In this document: piece by piece, positions 1-7,220 of the stretch | Layout of the letters: the number at the start of each line of letters is the position of its first letter | Numbering within the stretch: position 1 is the first letter of the stretch | NCBI RefSeq assembly: GCF_004000215.1 | Contig: NZ_RBVY01000011.1 | Coordinates: forward strand, 61,885 to 125,884 | Direction of reading: 5' to 3' | Length of the DNA stretch: 64,000 bases | Source: Nitratireductor alexandrii | GTDB taxonomy: Bacteria; Pseudomonadota; Alphaproteobacteria; Rhizobiales; Rhizobiaceae | The notes under the pieces: model-generated | Database searches by the model: none | What the model saw: only the letters and a program-made list of their open reading frames with translations | Told to the model about the DNA's origin: nothing | Program-made: the position numbers and the translations under genes

Positions 1-918
1 GCCATCATCTACGTCACCCACCGCATCCACGAAATACCGATCGTCGGCGATCGGGTCACGGTCCTGCGCGACGGCAGGCACATCGACACGGTTCCGGCGG
101 ATACGTGCGAAGACGACCTCATCGGGCTGATGACCGGCCGACAGATGGCGAAGATCTATCCGACGCCACGAGCCGATCTCGGCGCGGTGCGCCTGAGCCT
201 CGATGCCGTTACCACTGTCCCGAGGCGAGGCCAGGTCCAGGTTCAGGATGCGGGGCTTGAGGTGCGAGCCGGCGAGATCGTGGGCGTTGCCGGGCTGGTG
301 GGGTGCGGCAAGGGGGAGCTTGCACAAGCGTGTTTCGGCCTCCATCGCCTGCGCTCGGGGACGATAACCGTCGATGGCCGGCCCGTGAAACAGGGCGATC
401 CTGCGGATGCGATCCGCAACGGGCTCTGGATGACGCCCTCGGACCGGCGCCATGACGGTTTGTCGATGGGACGCAGCGCCCGCGAGAACATATCGCTGTC
501 ATCCTACAGTTTCGGGCCTCTGCGCGGCCGCTGGATCAAGACCGACCAGGAGAACCGTCTCCTGACGGAGATCTCCCGGCTGGTCGATTTCGAACCCGCC
601 AAGCTTGATGACCCCGTCGAGAGCCTGTCGGGCGGCAACCAGCAGAAGGTGCTGCTGGCCAAGGCCATGGTGCAAGACATTTCCGTCTACGTCTTCGACG
701 AACCCACTGTCGGCGTGGACATCGGCGCGTGCCTGTCGATCTACAACGCGCTTTCCAAGCTGAGCGAGCGCGGCGCCGCCATCCTGATCGCGTCGTCGAA
801 CCTTCCCGAACTGATGGGCTTGGCGCATCGGATCAAGGTCATGAGCAATGGCCGCTTCGTCGCGGAATTCGCGCGGGACGAATACGACGAACACAAGATT
901 CTGGAACAATTCTTTTGA
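1..918 (+). CDS. Sugar-type ABC transporter ATP-binding protein (RbsA/MglA family), 5' partial
   Basis: The window opens inside this gene: frame 1 is open from base 1, so the N-terminus and most of the first nucleotide-binding domain lie upstream. What remains is the H-loop end of domain 1 (YVTHRIHE) and a whole second ATPase domain with a Walker A-like GLVGCGKGE, the signature LSGGNQQKV and the Walker B/D-loop FDEPTVGVD. LSGGNQQK and the tandem-domain layout are typical of CUT2 importers for ribose, galactose or other small polyols. The permease gene follows after 13 bases. It sits ahead of a catabolic operon and may import that pathway's substrate, but this is inference. The binding-protein gene is not in the window. 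Confidence 0.93.
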   Translation, partial: AIIYVTHRIHEIPIVGDRVTVLRDGRHIDTVPADTCEDDLIGLMTGRQMAKIYPTPRADLGAVRLSLDAVTTVPRRGQVQVQDAGLEVRAGEIVGVAGLVGCGKGELAQACFGLHRLRSGTITVDGRPVKQGDPADAIRNGLWMTPSDRRHDGLSMGRSARENISLSSYSFGPLRGRWIKTDQENRLLTEISRLVDFEPAKLDDPVESLSGGNQQKVLLAKAMVQDISVYVFDEPTVGVDIGACLSIYNALSKLSERGAAILIASSNLPELMGLAHRIKVMSNGRFVAEFARDEYDEHKILEQFF

Positions 919-931
919 AGGCGGGGTAGAC

Positions 932-1939
932 GTGAACACTTTGGATGTACCGAACGACGCCGGCTCCCGTCCGGCAACAAGCGCTGCACTTGCCTGGCTC
1001 GTGCAGAACCGGCAATCCGCCACCTTGCCGGTCATGTTTCTGCTCGTTTTCGTGATCTTTTCGCTGCAGGCGCCGAACTTTCTGACCGTCGACAATCTGA
1101 CAAACGTGGCGCGACAGTCGGTCTATCTGCTGATCGTGTCGCTCGGACAGTTCATCGTCATCGTCAATGGCGGGCTGGACCTGTCGGTCGGCAGCACCGT
1201 GTCTCTGACGTCTGTCGTGGGGGCGCTGGTGATGGCGGCGGTCTATGCCGCCTTTCCCGAATTCCAGCTTTTGGCGTTGCTGGCCGGTGTCGGCACCGCG
1301 GTGGCGATCGGCGTGGGGGCCGGCCTTGTCAACGGTCTGGGCATCAGCGTGCTGCGCATTCCTCCCTTCATGATGACGCTCGGCATGGGCTCGGTTTTGT
1401 TCGGCGTCACCCTTTTGGTTTCCGGCGGCATGCCGATCTACGGGCTCCCGCCGATGCTTGGAGAGTGGTTCGGGTTCGGCCGTGTGCTGGGATTCCCGAT
1501 CGCCGCCGTCGTGGCGCTGGTTCTGGTGGCGCTCGTCTACGTGCTGATGGAGTGGACGCGTTTCGGCCGCCAGCTCTACGCGGCCGGGGGCAACGCGAAG
1601 GCCGCCGCCTTGTCGGGGGTGAACACGGTTCGCGTCACGATCGCCGCCTTCACGCTGGCAAGTCTGCTGGCGGCCCTGTCGGGGCTGTTGCTGACGGCCC
1701 GGCTTGGCACCGGCGAGGCCAATGTGGGCACCTCGCTGCCGCTTGAATCGATCGCGGCCTGCGTGATTTCGGGCGTTGCCCTGGCCGGTGGGCGCGGCCG
1801 CACGCTGGCCGTGCTCCTGGGAACGCTGCTTATCATGCTTGTGCAGAACGGGCTGAACCTTATGCAGGTTGGGGCCTATGCCCAAACGATGGCGACGGGC
1901 GCCATCCTGATATTCGCCATGGCTATCGCCAGACATTGA
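932..1939 (+). CDS. Sugar-type ABC transporter permease (RbsC family)
   Basis: Inner-membrane permease of 335 residues, partner of the ATPase just upstream. It has about eight to ten hydrophobic helices and the family motif region GGLDLSVGS, which is typical of BPD_transp_2 (RbsC/XylH-like) permeases. I chose GTG at 932, preceded by a purine-rich GAAGGCGGGG. The longer open frame back to 848 lies inside the ATPase gene and adds residues unlike the family. The product ends soon after the last helix. The substrate cannot be read from the sequence. Confidence 0.92.
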   Translation: MNTLDVPNDAGSRPATSAALAWLVQNRQSATLPVMFLLVFVIFSLQAPNFLTVDNLTNVARQSVYLLIVSLGQFIVIVNGGLDLSVGSTVSLTSVVGALVMAAVYAAFPEFQLLALLAGVGTAVAIGVGAGLVNGLGISVLRIPPFMMTLGMGSVLFGVTLLVSGGMPIYGLPPMLGEWFGFGRVLGFPIAAVVALVLVALVYVLMEWTRFGRQLYAAGGNAKAAALSGVNTVRVTIAAFTLASLLAALSGLLLTARLGTGEANVGTSLPLESIAACVISGVALAGGRGRTLAVLLGTLLIMLVQNGLNLMQVGAYAQTMATGAILIFAMAIARH

Positions 1940-1997
1940 GCGAAGACCGCCACGGGCGAACCGGCGGTGCCGAGCAAAAAGATCGAAGGAGGACCGA

Positions 1998-3539
1998 ATG
2001 AACGTGCAAGCCAGCCATATCCGAACCGAATTCCTGCCGATGACCGGCAAGGAGTATTTGGAAAGCCTGAATGACGGCCGGGAGGTTTGGATCTACGGCA
2101 AGAAGATCAAGAATATCGCCGAGCATCCGGCGTTTCGCAACGCCGCGCGCATGATCGCGCGCTTCTACGATGCCTTGCACGACGACAAGCGCCGGGACAT
2201 CCTGACCTGTCCGACCGAGTGGGGTGGGCGTACGCATCGCTATTTCCGCGCTCCGAAATCCGTTGGCGAGCAGATTGCGGCGCGCGACGCCGTGGCCGAG
2301 ACGCAGCGCATCTCCTATGGCTGGATGGGGCGCTCGCCCGACTACAAGGGCTCCTTTCTCGCCACGCTCGGCGCCAATTTCCAGTACTACAAGGGCTATG
2401 AAAACAACGCGCTGCGCTGGTACCGCAAGGCGCAGGAGCGCACCTGGTACATCAACCACGCGATCATGAATCCGCCGGTCGACCGCAACGCAAAAAGCGC
2501 CGACCAGTCGGATGTGTATGTGCGGGTCGAAAAGGAGACCGACGCGGGCCTGTATGTCAGCGGGGCCAAGGTCGTGGCGACGGCCTCCGCCCTGACCAAC
2601 TACACTTTCGTGGCGCATGCCGGGCAGATTCCGATCAAGGACGCCGCGTTCACGCCGGTGTTCATCGTTCCTACAGGCGCGCCGGGCGTCAAGATGGTGT
2701 CCCGGGCTTCGAACGAACATCGCGCCGCCGTGCTGGGCAGCCCGTTCGACTATCCGCTTTCCAGCCGCATGGACGAGAACGACGCGATCCTCATCCTGGA
2801 TAACGTCTTCGTGCCCTGGGAAGACGTCTTCATGTACGGCGATCCGGAGCTGTCCAACGACTTTGCCCCGGGTTCCGGTTTCAACTCGCGGGCGGCGATG
2901 CACGGCTGCACCCGGCTCGGGGTCAAGCTCGACTTCATCACCGGCGCGCTGAAGAAGGCGCTGGACATCAACGGCACCTCCGCCTTCCACGGGATCCAGT
3001 CGCGTCTGGGCGAGGTCATCGCGTGGCGCAACACGATGTGGGGCCTGAGCGATGCCATGGCCAAGTCCAACGTCGAGTGGAACGGGATGGTGCAGCCGGA
3101 TTCGCGCTTCGGAACCGCGTATCGCACGATCAGCCAGATCGCCTATCCGGCGATCAAGAACATCATCGAGGCGAGCGTGGCGTCGGGCCTGATCTATCTC
3201 AACAGCCATGCCGACGACTTCAAGAGCGAGGAGCTCCGGCCGCATCTGGACCGCTATCTGCGCGGTACCGGGGGCGTCGAGGCGATTGAGCGCATCAAGC
3301 TCATGAAGCTGTTGTGGGACTGCGTCGGCACCGAATTCGGCGGCCGCAGCGAACTCTACGAGATCAACTATCTCGGGTCGAACGATCTGACGCGCCTGCA
3401 GAACTATTGGGAAAGCCTGAGCCTCGGCGAAATGGAGAAGATGACCTCGATGGTCGACGAGTGCATGTCCGAATACGACCTCGACGGCTGGACGGTGCCC
3501 GATCTGATCAACAACGACGATGTCAGCGTCCTGAAGTGA
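1998..3539 (+). CDS. HpaB-family FADH2-dependent aromatic monooxygenase, copy 1
   Basis: A 513-residue oxygenase of the 4-hydroxyphenylacetate 3-hydroxylase (HpaB) family, which hydroxylates phenolic rings with reduced FAD supplied by a separate reductase. R112, Y116 and H154 (in GRSPDYKG and INHAIMNPPVDR) keep the spacing of the substrate-binding Arg/Tyr/His triad of Thermus HpaB. A perfect AAGGAGG lies at 1986-1992 before the ATG. A strongly similar paralogue starts at 5008, and the likely reductase is at 6612. A 6-bp-stem hairpin lies at 3546-3560 just after the stop. The family is clear. The substrate is unknown; a hydroxylated aromatic or N-heterocycle is inferred from context. Confidence 0.93.
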   Translation: MNVQASHIRTEFLPMTGKEYLESLNDGREVWIYGKKIKNIAEHPAFRNAARMIARFYDALHDDKRRDILTCPTEWGGRTHRYFRAPKSVGEQIAARDAVAETQRISYGWMGRSPDYKGSFLATLGANFQYYKGYENNALRWYRKAQERTWYINHAIMNPPVDRNAKSADQSDVYVRVEKETDAGLYVSGAKVVATASALTNYTFVAHAGQIPIKDAAFTPVFIVPTGAPGVKMVSRASNEHRAAVLGSPFDYPLSSRMDENDAILILDNVFVPWEDVFMYGDPELSNDFAPGSGFNSRAAMHGCTRLGVKLDFITGALKKALDINGTSAFHGIQSRLGEVIAWRNTMWGLSDAMAKSNVEWNGMVQPDSRFGTAYRTISQIAYPAIKNIIEASVASGLIYLNSHADDFKSEELRPHLDRYLRGTGGVEAIERIKLMKLLWDCVGTEFGGRSELYEINYLGSNDLTRLQNYWESLSLGEMEKMTSMVDECMSEYDLDGWTVPDLINNDDVSVLK

Positions 3540-3586
3540 GTGCCGGGGGCGAAGCGCCCCGAACCCAAATCAAGAGGAGAGAAGCA

Positions 3587-4522
3587 ATGCCCAGAGCAGT
3601 CGATCTGGCCTATGTGCGATACCAGGTCCCCGACCTCGACAAGATGCAGACCTTCATGGAGGATTTCGGTCTGATCACGGCCAAGCGGACGGACGACGTC
3701 CTGCTCATGCGTGGCGGCGGTGTGGCCCCGGTCGTGCACATTACCTACAAGGGCGACAAGAAGTTCCTCGGCGGCGCGCTCATCATGAGCAGCAAGGAGG
3801 ATCTCGAGGAACTGGCCAAGCTCGAGGGCTCCGGACCGGTGGAAGAGATCACCGATCTGCCGGGCGGGGGCTGGCGTGTCCGCATGCAGCACCCCGACGG
3901 GCTGGAGATCGACGGCGTGTGGGGTCAGGAGCCGGTCGAACCGATCGAGCATCGTTCCTCCCACCACTTCAACTGGGGCGACCGCAAGGAACGCGTGAAC
4001 CAGTCGCTGCGGCCGCAGCGCGAGCCCGGGCTTGCGCTGAAGCTGGGCCATTTCGTGCTGAAGGTGCGCGATCACGACCAGACGCTGGCCTGGATGCGGG
4101 AGCGTTTCGCGATGTTGGACAGCGACAAGATGATCGTTCCCAGCGTGAACAAGGCCGTCGGCACTTTTATCCGCTTCGATCTCGGCAGCGAACTCGTCGA
4201 TCACCATTCGATCCTGATCAACGAGGCCTCGGAGGTCGGCTGCCACCACTGCGCCTTCGAAATGCAGGACTTCGACGCCGTCATGGGCGCGCACGACTAC
4301 CTGGTCAGCAAGGGCTACCACCTCGATATCGGCGTGGGGCGCCATCTGATCGGCAGCCAGATCTTCGATTATTGGACGGACCCGTTCGGCAATCGCATCG
4401 AGCACTACACCGACGGCGACGCCAACACCGCCGAATACAAAGGCAAGGACTACTACCTCGACGACGAAGGGCCGACCAAGTCGCAATGGGGCATGGATCC
4501 GACGCCCGAATTCTTCCGCTGA
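3587..4522 (+). CDS. VOC-superfamily type I extradiol dioxygenase
   Basis: A 311-residue two-domain vicinal-oxygen-chelate protein resembling BphC/catechol 2,3-dioxygenase. The C-terminal domain carries the expected Fe(II) ligands: H155 (LGHFVL), H221 (HHCAFE) and E272 (GNRIEHY), with H253 as a possible acid/base. The N-terminal domain keeps the fold but not the metal set, as usual in this family. I chose ATG at 3587 after AGAGGAGAG; the frame extends upstream only as overlap with the hydroxylase. Placed between two hydroxylases, it most likely cleaves the ring they make into a vicinal diol or aminophenol. The real substrate is unknown. Confidence 0.9.
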   Translation: MPRAVDLAYVRYQVPDLDKMQTFMEDFGLITAKRTDDVLLMRGGGVAPVVHITYKGDKKFLGGALIMSSKEDLEELAKLEGSGPVEEITDLPGGGWRVRMQHPDGLEIDGVWGQEPVEPIEHRSSHHFNWGDRKERVNQSLRPQREPGLALKLGHFVLKVRDHDQTLAWMRERFAMLDSDKMIVPSVNKAVGTFIRFDLGSELVDHHSILINEASEVGCHHCAFEMQDFDAVMGAHDYLVSKGYHLDIGVGRHLIGSQIFDYWTDPFGNRIEHYTDGDANTAEYKGKDYYLDDEGPTKSQWGMDPTPEFFR

Positions 4523-4562
4523 ACCGCGCGGTCGATCAATCCAGCAAGAAAAGGAGCTGAAC

Positions 4563-5015
4563 ATGACGGCACTAAAGGAAATGAAGATGTCGAATGACAA
4601 CGCCACCCCTTTGAAGAAGCAGCGCTTTATCACCGACAAGGTCGCCGAGTACCCCGAGGGCCACTGGTCGAACACGATCAGCGTCGGCGACCATATCTTC
4701 CTGTCGGGGTTCACTTCGCGTGCGAACGATCTCAAGAAGATCCAGGGCGTCGGAAGCGCCTACGAGCAGGCGAAGGTGATTTTCCAGAAGATCAAGGACT
4801 GCCTGGAAGGCGCCGGATCGTCGATGGCCGACGTCGTGACCATGACGATCTACGTCACGAACATGGCCGACAACAAAGGCATCTGGGAAGCGCGCAAGGA
4901 GTTCTTCGAGGGCGATTTCCCGTGTTCCACGCTGGTGCAGGTCGCGGGACTGGCCGATCCGGACATCCTGCTCGAGATCACCGCGCAGGCCTATCGGGGC
5001 AGCGGCAGTGACTGA
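4563..5015 (+). CDS. Rid-family (RidA/YjgF/UK114-like) protein
   Basis: A 150-residue Rid-family protein. Canonical RidA hydrolyses reactive enamine/imine intermediates, and some relatives in aminophenol pathways are 2-aminomuconate deaminases. The ISVGDHIFLSG and DILLEITAQA segments are family-like. The arginine normally found just before the LP turn (RLP) is replaced, giving VAGLADPD, so canonical RidA chemistry is doubtful. Start ATG 4563 follows AAAAGGAGCTGA. The 3' end overlaps the next hydroxylase by 8 bases. Its place between a ring-cleavage enzyme and a hydroxylase suggests it processes a pathway intermediate, possibly one containing nitrogen. Confidence 0.88.
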   Translation: MTALKEMKMSNDNATPLKKQRFITDKVAEYPEGHWSNTISVGDHIFLSGFTSRANDLKKIQGVGSAYEQAKVIFQKIKDCLEGAGSSMADVVTMTIYVTNMADNKGIWEARKEFFEGDFPCSTLVQVAGLADPDILLEITAQAYRGSGSD

Positions 5016-6576
5016 GGCGTCCGCATCGCGACAGAAGGGCGCCGGTAGCAATACCGGCGACTTCATGCCCTTCACCGGCCAGGAATATCTCGACAGTCTC
5101 AAGGACGGTCGCGAGGTCTGGATCTATGGCGAGCGGGTGAAGGACGTCACCACCCATCCGGCGTTCCGCAACGCGGCCCGGATGATCGCGCGGATGTACG
5201 ACAAGCTGCACAATCCGGAATTTCGCGACGTTCTGACCGTGCCGACCGAATGGGGCGGCAGGACCCATCGCTTTTTCCGCGCGCCCAAGGATGCTGTGGA
5301 ACAGCTTGCCCAGCGTGATGCGATTGCCGAATGGCAACGCACGTCTTGGGGCTGGATGGGACGTTCGCCCGACTACAAGGGCGCCTTCCTGGGCACGCTC
5401 GGCGCCAATGCCGACTTCTACAAAGGCTACGAAGCCAACGCGCTGCGCTGGTACCGCAAGGCGCAGGAACGGACCTGGTACGTAAACCACGCCATCATGC
5501 ATCCGCCGGTAGATCGCGACCTGCCCACGGCGGACGGCTCCGACGTGTTCGTGAAAGTGGTGAAGGAAGACGATGCCGGCATCTATGTCTCCGGCGCCAA
5601 GGTCGTGGCGACGAATTCGGCCCTGACGCATTTCACCTTCGTGGCACATGTCGCCCAGGTGCCGATCGCGGATCCGAAATTCGCGCCGGTCTTCATGGTT
5701 CCGACCGGCGCTCCAGGCGTGAAGCTGCTGTGCCGTGTCTCGAACGAATACCGGGCCGCGGCGATGGGCTCGCCCTTCGACTATCCGCTGAGTTCGCGAC
5801 TGGACGAGAATGACGCCATCCTGGTGCTCGACAATGTCTTCGTGCCCTGGGAGGACGTGTTCATGCATGGCGATCTCGAGGTCGCCAACCGGTTCAATAC
5901 CGGCTCCGGCTTTCTCGAGCGCGCCTCCTTGCACGGCTGCACGCGGTTCGCCGTCAAGCTGGACTTCATCGTCGGCCTGTTGACCCGCGCGCTCGAAATC
6001 ACCGGCGCCAAGGGGTTCCACGGGGTGCAGGCGCAACTGGGCGAGGTGATCGCCTGGCGCAACAATTTCTGGGCGCTTTCCGACGCGATGGCCAAGAGTG
6101 CGGCGCCCTGGAACGAGATGGTCCGCCCCGACAGCGGCTTTGCCGGCGCCTATCGCGTGCTCAACCAGCACGCCATGCCGAAAATCAAGAACATCATAGA
6201 ACAGATCGTCGCTTCGGGTCTGATTTACCTGAATTCGCACACCGCCGATTTCAAGGCGCCGGAAATCCGCGGTTATCTGGATCGCTATCTCAGAGGGTCG
6301 GGCGGTGCCGACGCCGTCGAGCGTGTCAAGGTGATGAAGATGTTGTGGGACGCCATCGGCACCGAGTTCGGCGCCCGGCACGAGCTCTATGAGATCAACT
6401 ATATCGGCAGCAACGACATCACCCGGCTGACCAATCTGTGGAACGCCCAGGCCAACCGAGACCTCGATCGGTTCAAGGCCTTCGCGCAGTCGGCGATGGA
6501 CGAATACGACCTCGATGGATGGACGGTGCCGGATCTGCTCGACCCGCAAGACGTCAACCTGTTCGGCAAACGCTGA
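5008..6576 (+). CDS. HpaB-family FADH2-dependent aromatic monooxygenase, copy 2
   Basis: A 522-residue paralogue of the enzyme at 1998-3539, collinear along its length. The HpaB triad is kept as R119, Y123 and H161. GTG at 5008 overlaps the Rid gene; an internal ATG at 5065 would give a start closer to copy 1 and is a credible alternative. Two divergent copies in one operon argue for two successive hydroxylations, or for an oxygenase plus a second activity such as denitration or N-oxidation, rather than redundancy. It presumably shares the flavin reductase encoded next. Confidence 0.92.
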   Translation: MTEASASRQKGAGSNTGDFMPFTGQEYLDSLKDGREVWIYGERVKDVTTHPAFRNAARMIARMYDKLHNPEFRDVLTVPTEWGGRTHRFFRAPKDAVEQLAQRDAIAEWQRTSWGWMGRSPDYKGAFLGTLGANADFYKGYEANALRWYRKAQERTWYVNHAIMHPPVDRDLPTADGSDVFVKVVKEDDAGIYVSGAKVVATNSALTHFTFVAHVAQVPIADPKFAPVFMVPTGAPGVKLLCRVSNEYRAAAMGSPFDYPLSSRLDENDAILVLDNVFVPWEDVFMHGDLEVANRFNTGSGFLERASLHGCTRFAVKLDFIVGLLTRALEITGAKGFHGVQAQLGEVIAWRNNFWALSDAMAKSAAPWNEMVRPDSGFAGAYRVLNQHAMPKIKNIIEQIVASGLIYLNSHTADFKAPEIRGYLDRYLRGSGGADAVERVKVMKMLWDAIGTEFGARHELYEINYIGSNDITRLTNLWNAQANRDLDRFKAFAQSAMDEYDLDGWTVPDLLDPQDVNLFGKR

Positions 6577-6611
6577 GCCCGAGGCATTTCGAAAGCAAGA
6601 AGGAGGCTGCT

Positions 6612-7184
6612 TTGGCCAAGGCGGAACATGTCCCTCAAGCTCCTGAAGCGCAGAACTTCTCGCAGCGCGATTTCCGCGCTGCGATGGGGCAGTTCGCCTC
6701 CGGTGTCGTCGTGATCTCGACAGGCCGGGACGCCGAAATCCACGCCATGACGGCCAATGCGTTCATGTCGGGATCGCTGGCGCCCGTTCTCGTCCTGGTC
6801 TCGGTCGCCAAGACGGCGCGCATGCACGGCCGGATTGTCAGCACCCGCCAGTATGGCGTCAGCGTCCTGTCGCAGAGCCAGCAATGGGTATCGAACCATT
6901 TTGCGGGCAAGGCGGTTCCGGACCGCGTCCCGGCCTTCGATCAACTCGCCGATATTCCGGTCGTGCACGGCGCGATGGTGCGGCTGGCGGCGGATTTGGC
7001 GCACGAGTACGACTGCGGCGACCACACGCTGTTCGTTGGCGAGGTGCGGGCGCTGGAACTGCACCACGACCACCAGAAGCCGCTGCTCTACTACGGCGGC
7101 AGCTACCGCAACGTGGCCCCCCCGGATTGGAGCGTCGAGTCGGTGCCGGAGATCCTCTGGCAGGATCAGGGCTTTAGCTATTGA
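6612..7184 (+). CDS. Flavin reductase domain protein (HpaC-like)
   Basis: A 190-residue flavin reductase of the split-barrel family, expected to reduce free FAD or FMN with NAD(P)H for the two HpaB-type oxygenases. Family hallmarks are FRAAMGQFASGVVVIST near the N-terminus, a flavin-contacting MTANAFMSGSLAPVLVLVSV segment and GDHTLFVGEV near the C-terminus. The start is TTG at 6612, well placed after AAGAAGGAGG. The upstream extension of the frame lies inside the hydroxylase and was rejected. One reductase for two oxygenases is common in two-component systems. Confidence 0.9.
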   Translation: MAKAEHVPQAPEAQNFSQRDFRAAMGQFASGVVVISTGRDAEIHAMTANAFMSGSLAPVLVLVSVAKTARMHGRIVSTRQYGVSVLSQSQQWVSNHFAGKAVPDRVPAFDQLADIPVVHGAMVRLAADLAHEYDCGDHTLFVGEVRALELHHDHQKPLLYYGGSYRNVAPPDWSVESVPEILWQDQGFSY

Positions 7185-7220
7185 GCCCGCGAATAGTGAA
7201 GCAGTGAGACGACCAAGCCG

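Noticed and set aside
3314..3586. N-terminal extension of the VOC dioxygenase
   Set aside because: It overlaps the hydroxylase coding region, lacks similarity, and a good ribosome site precedes ATG 3587.
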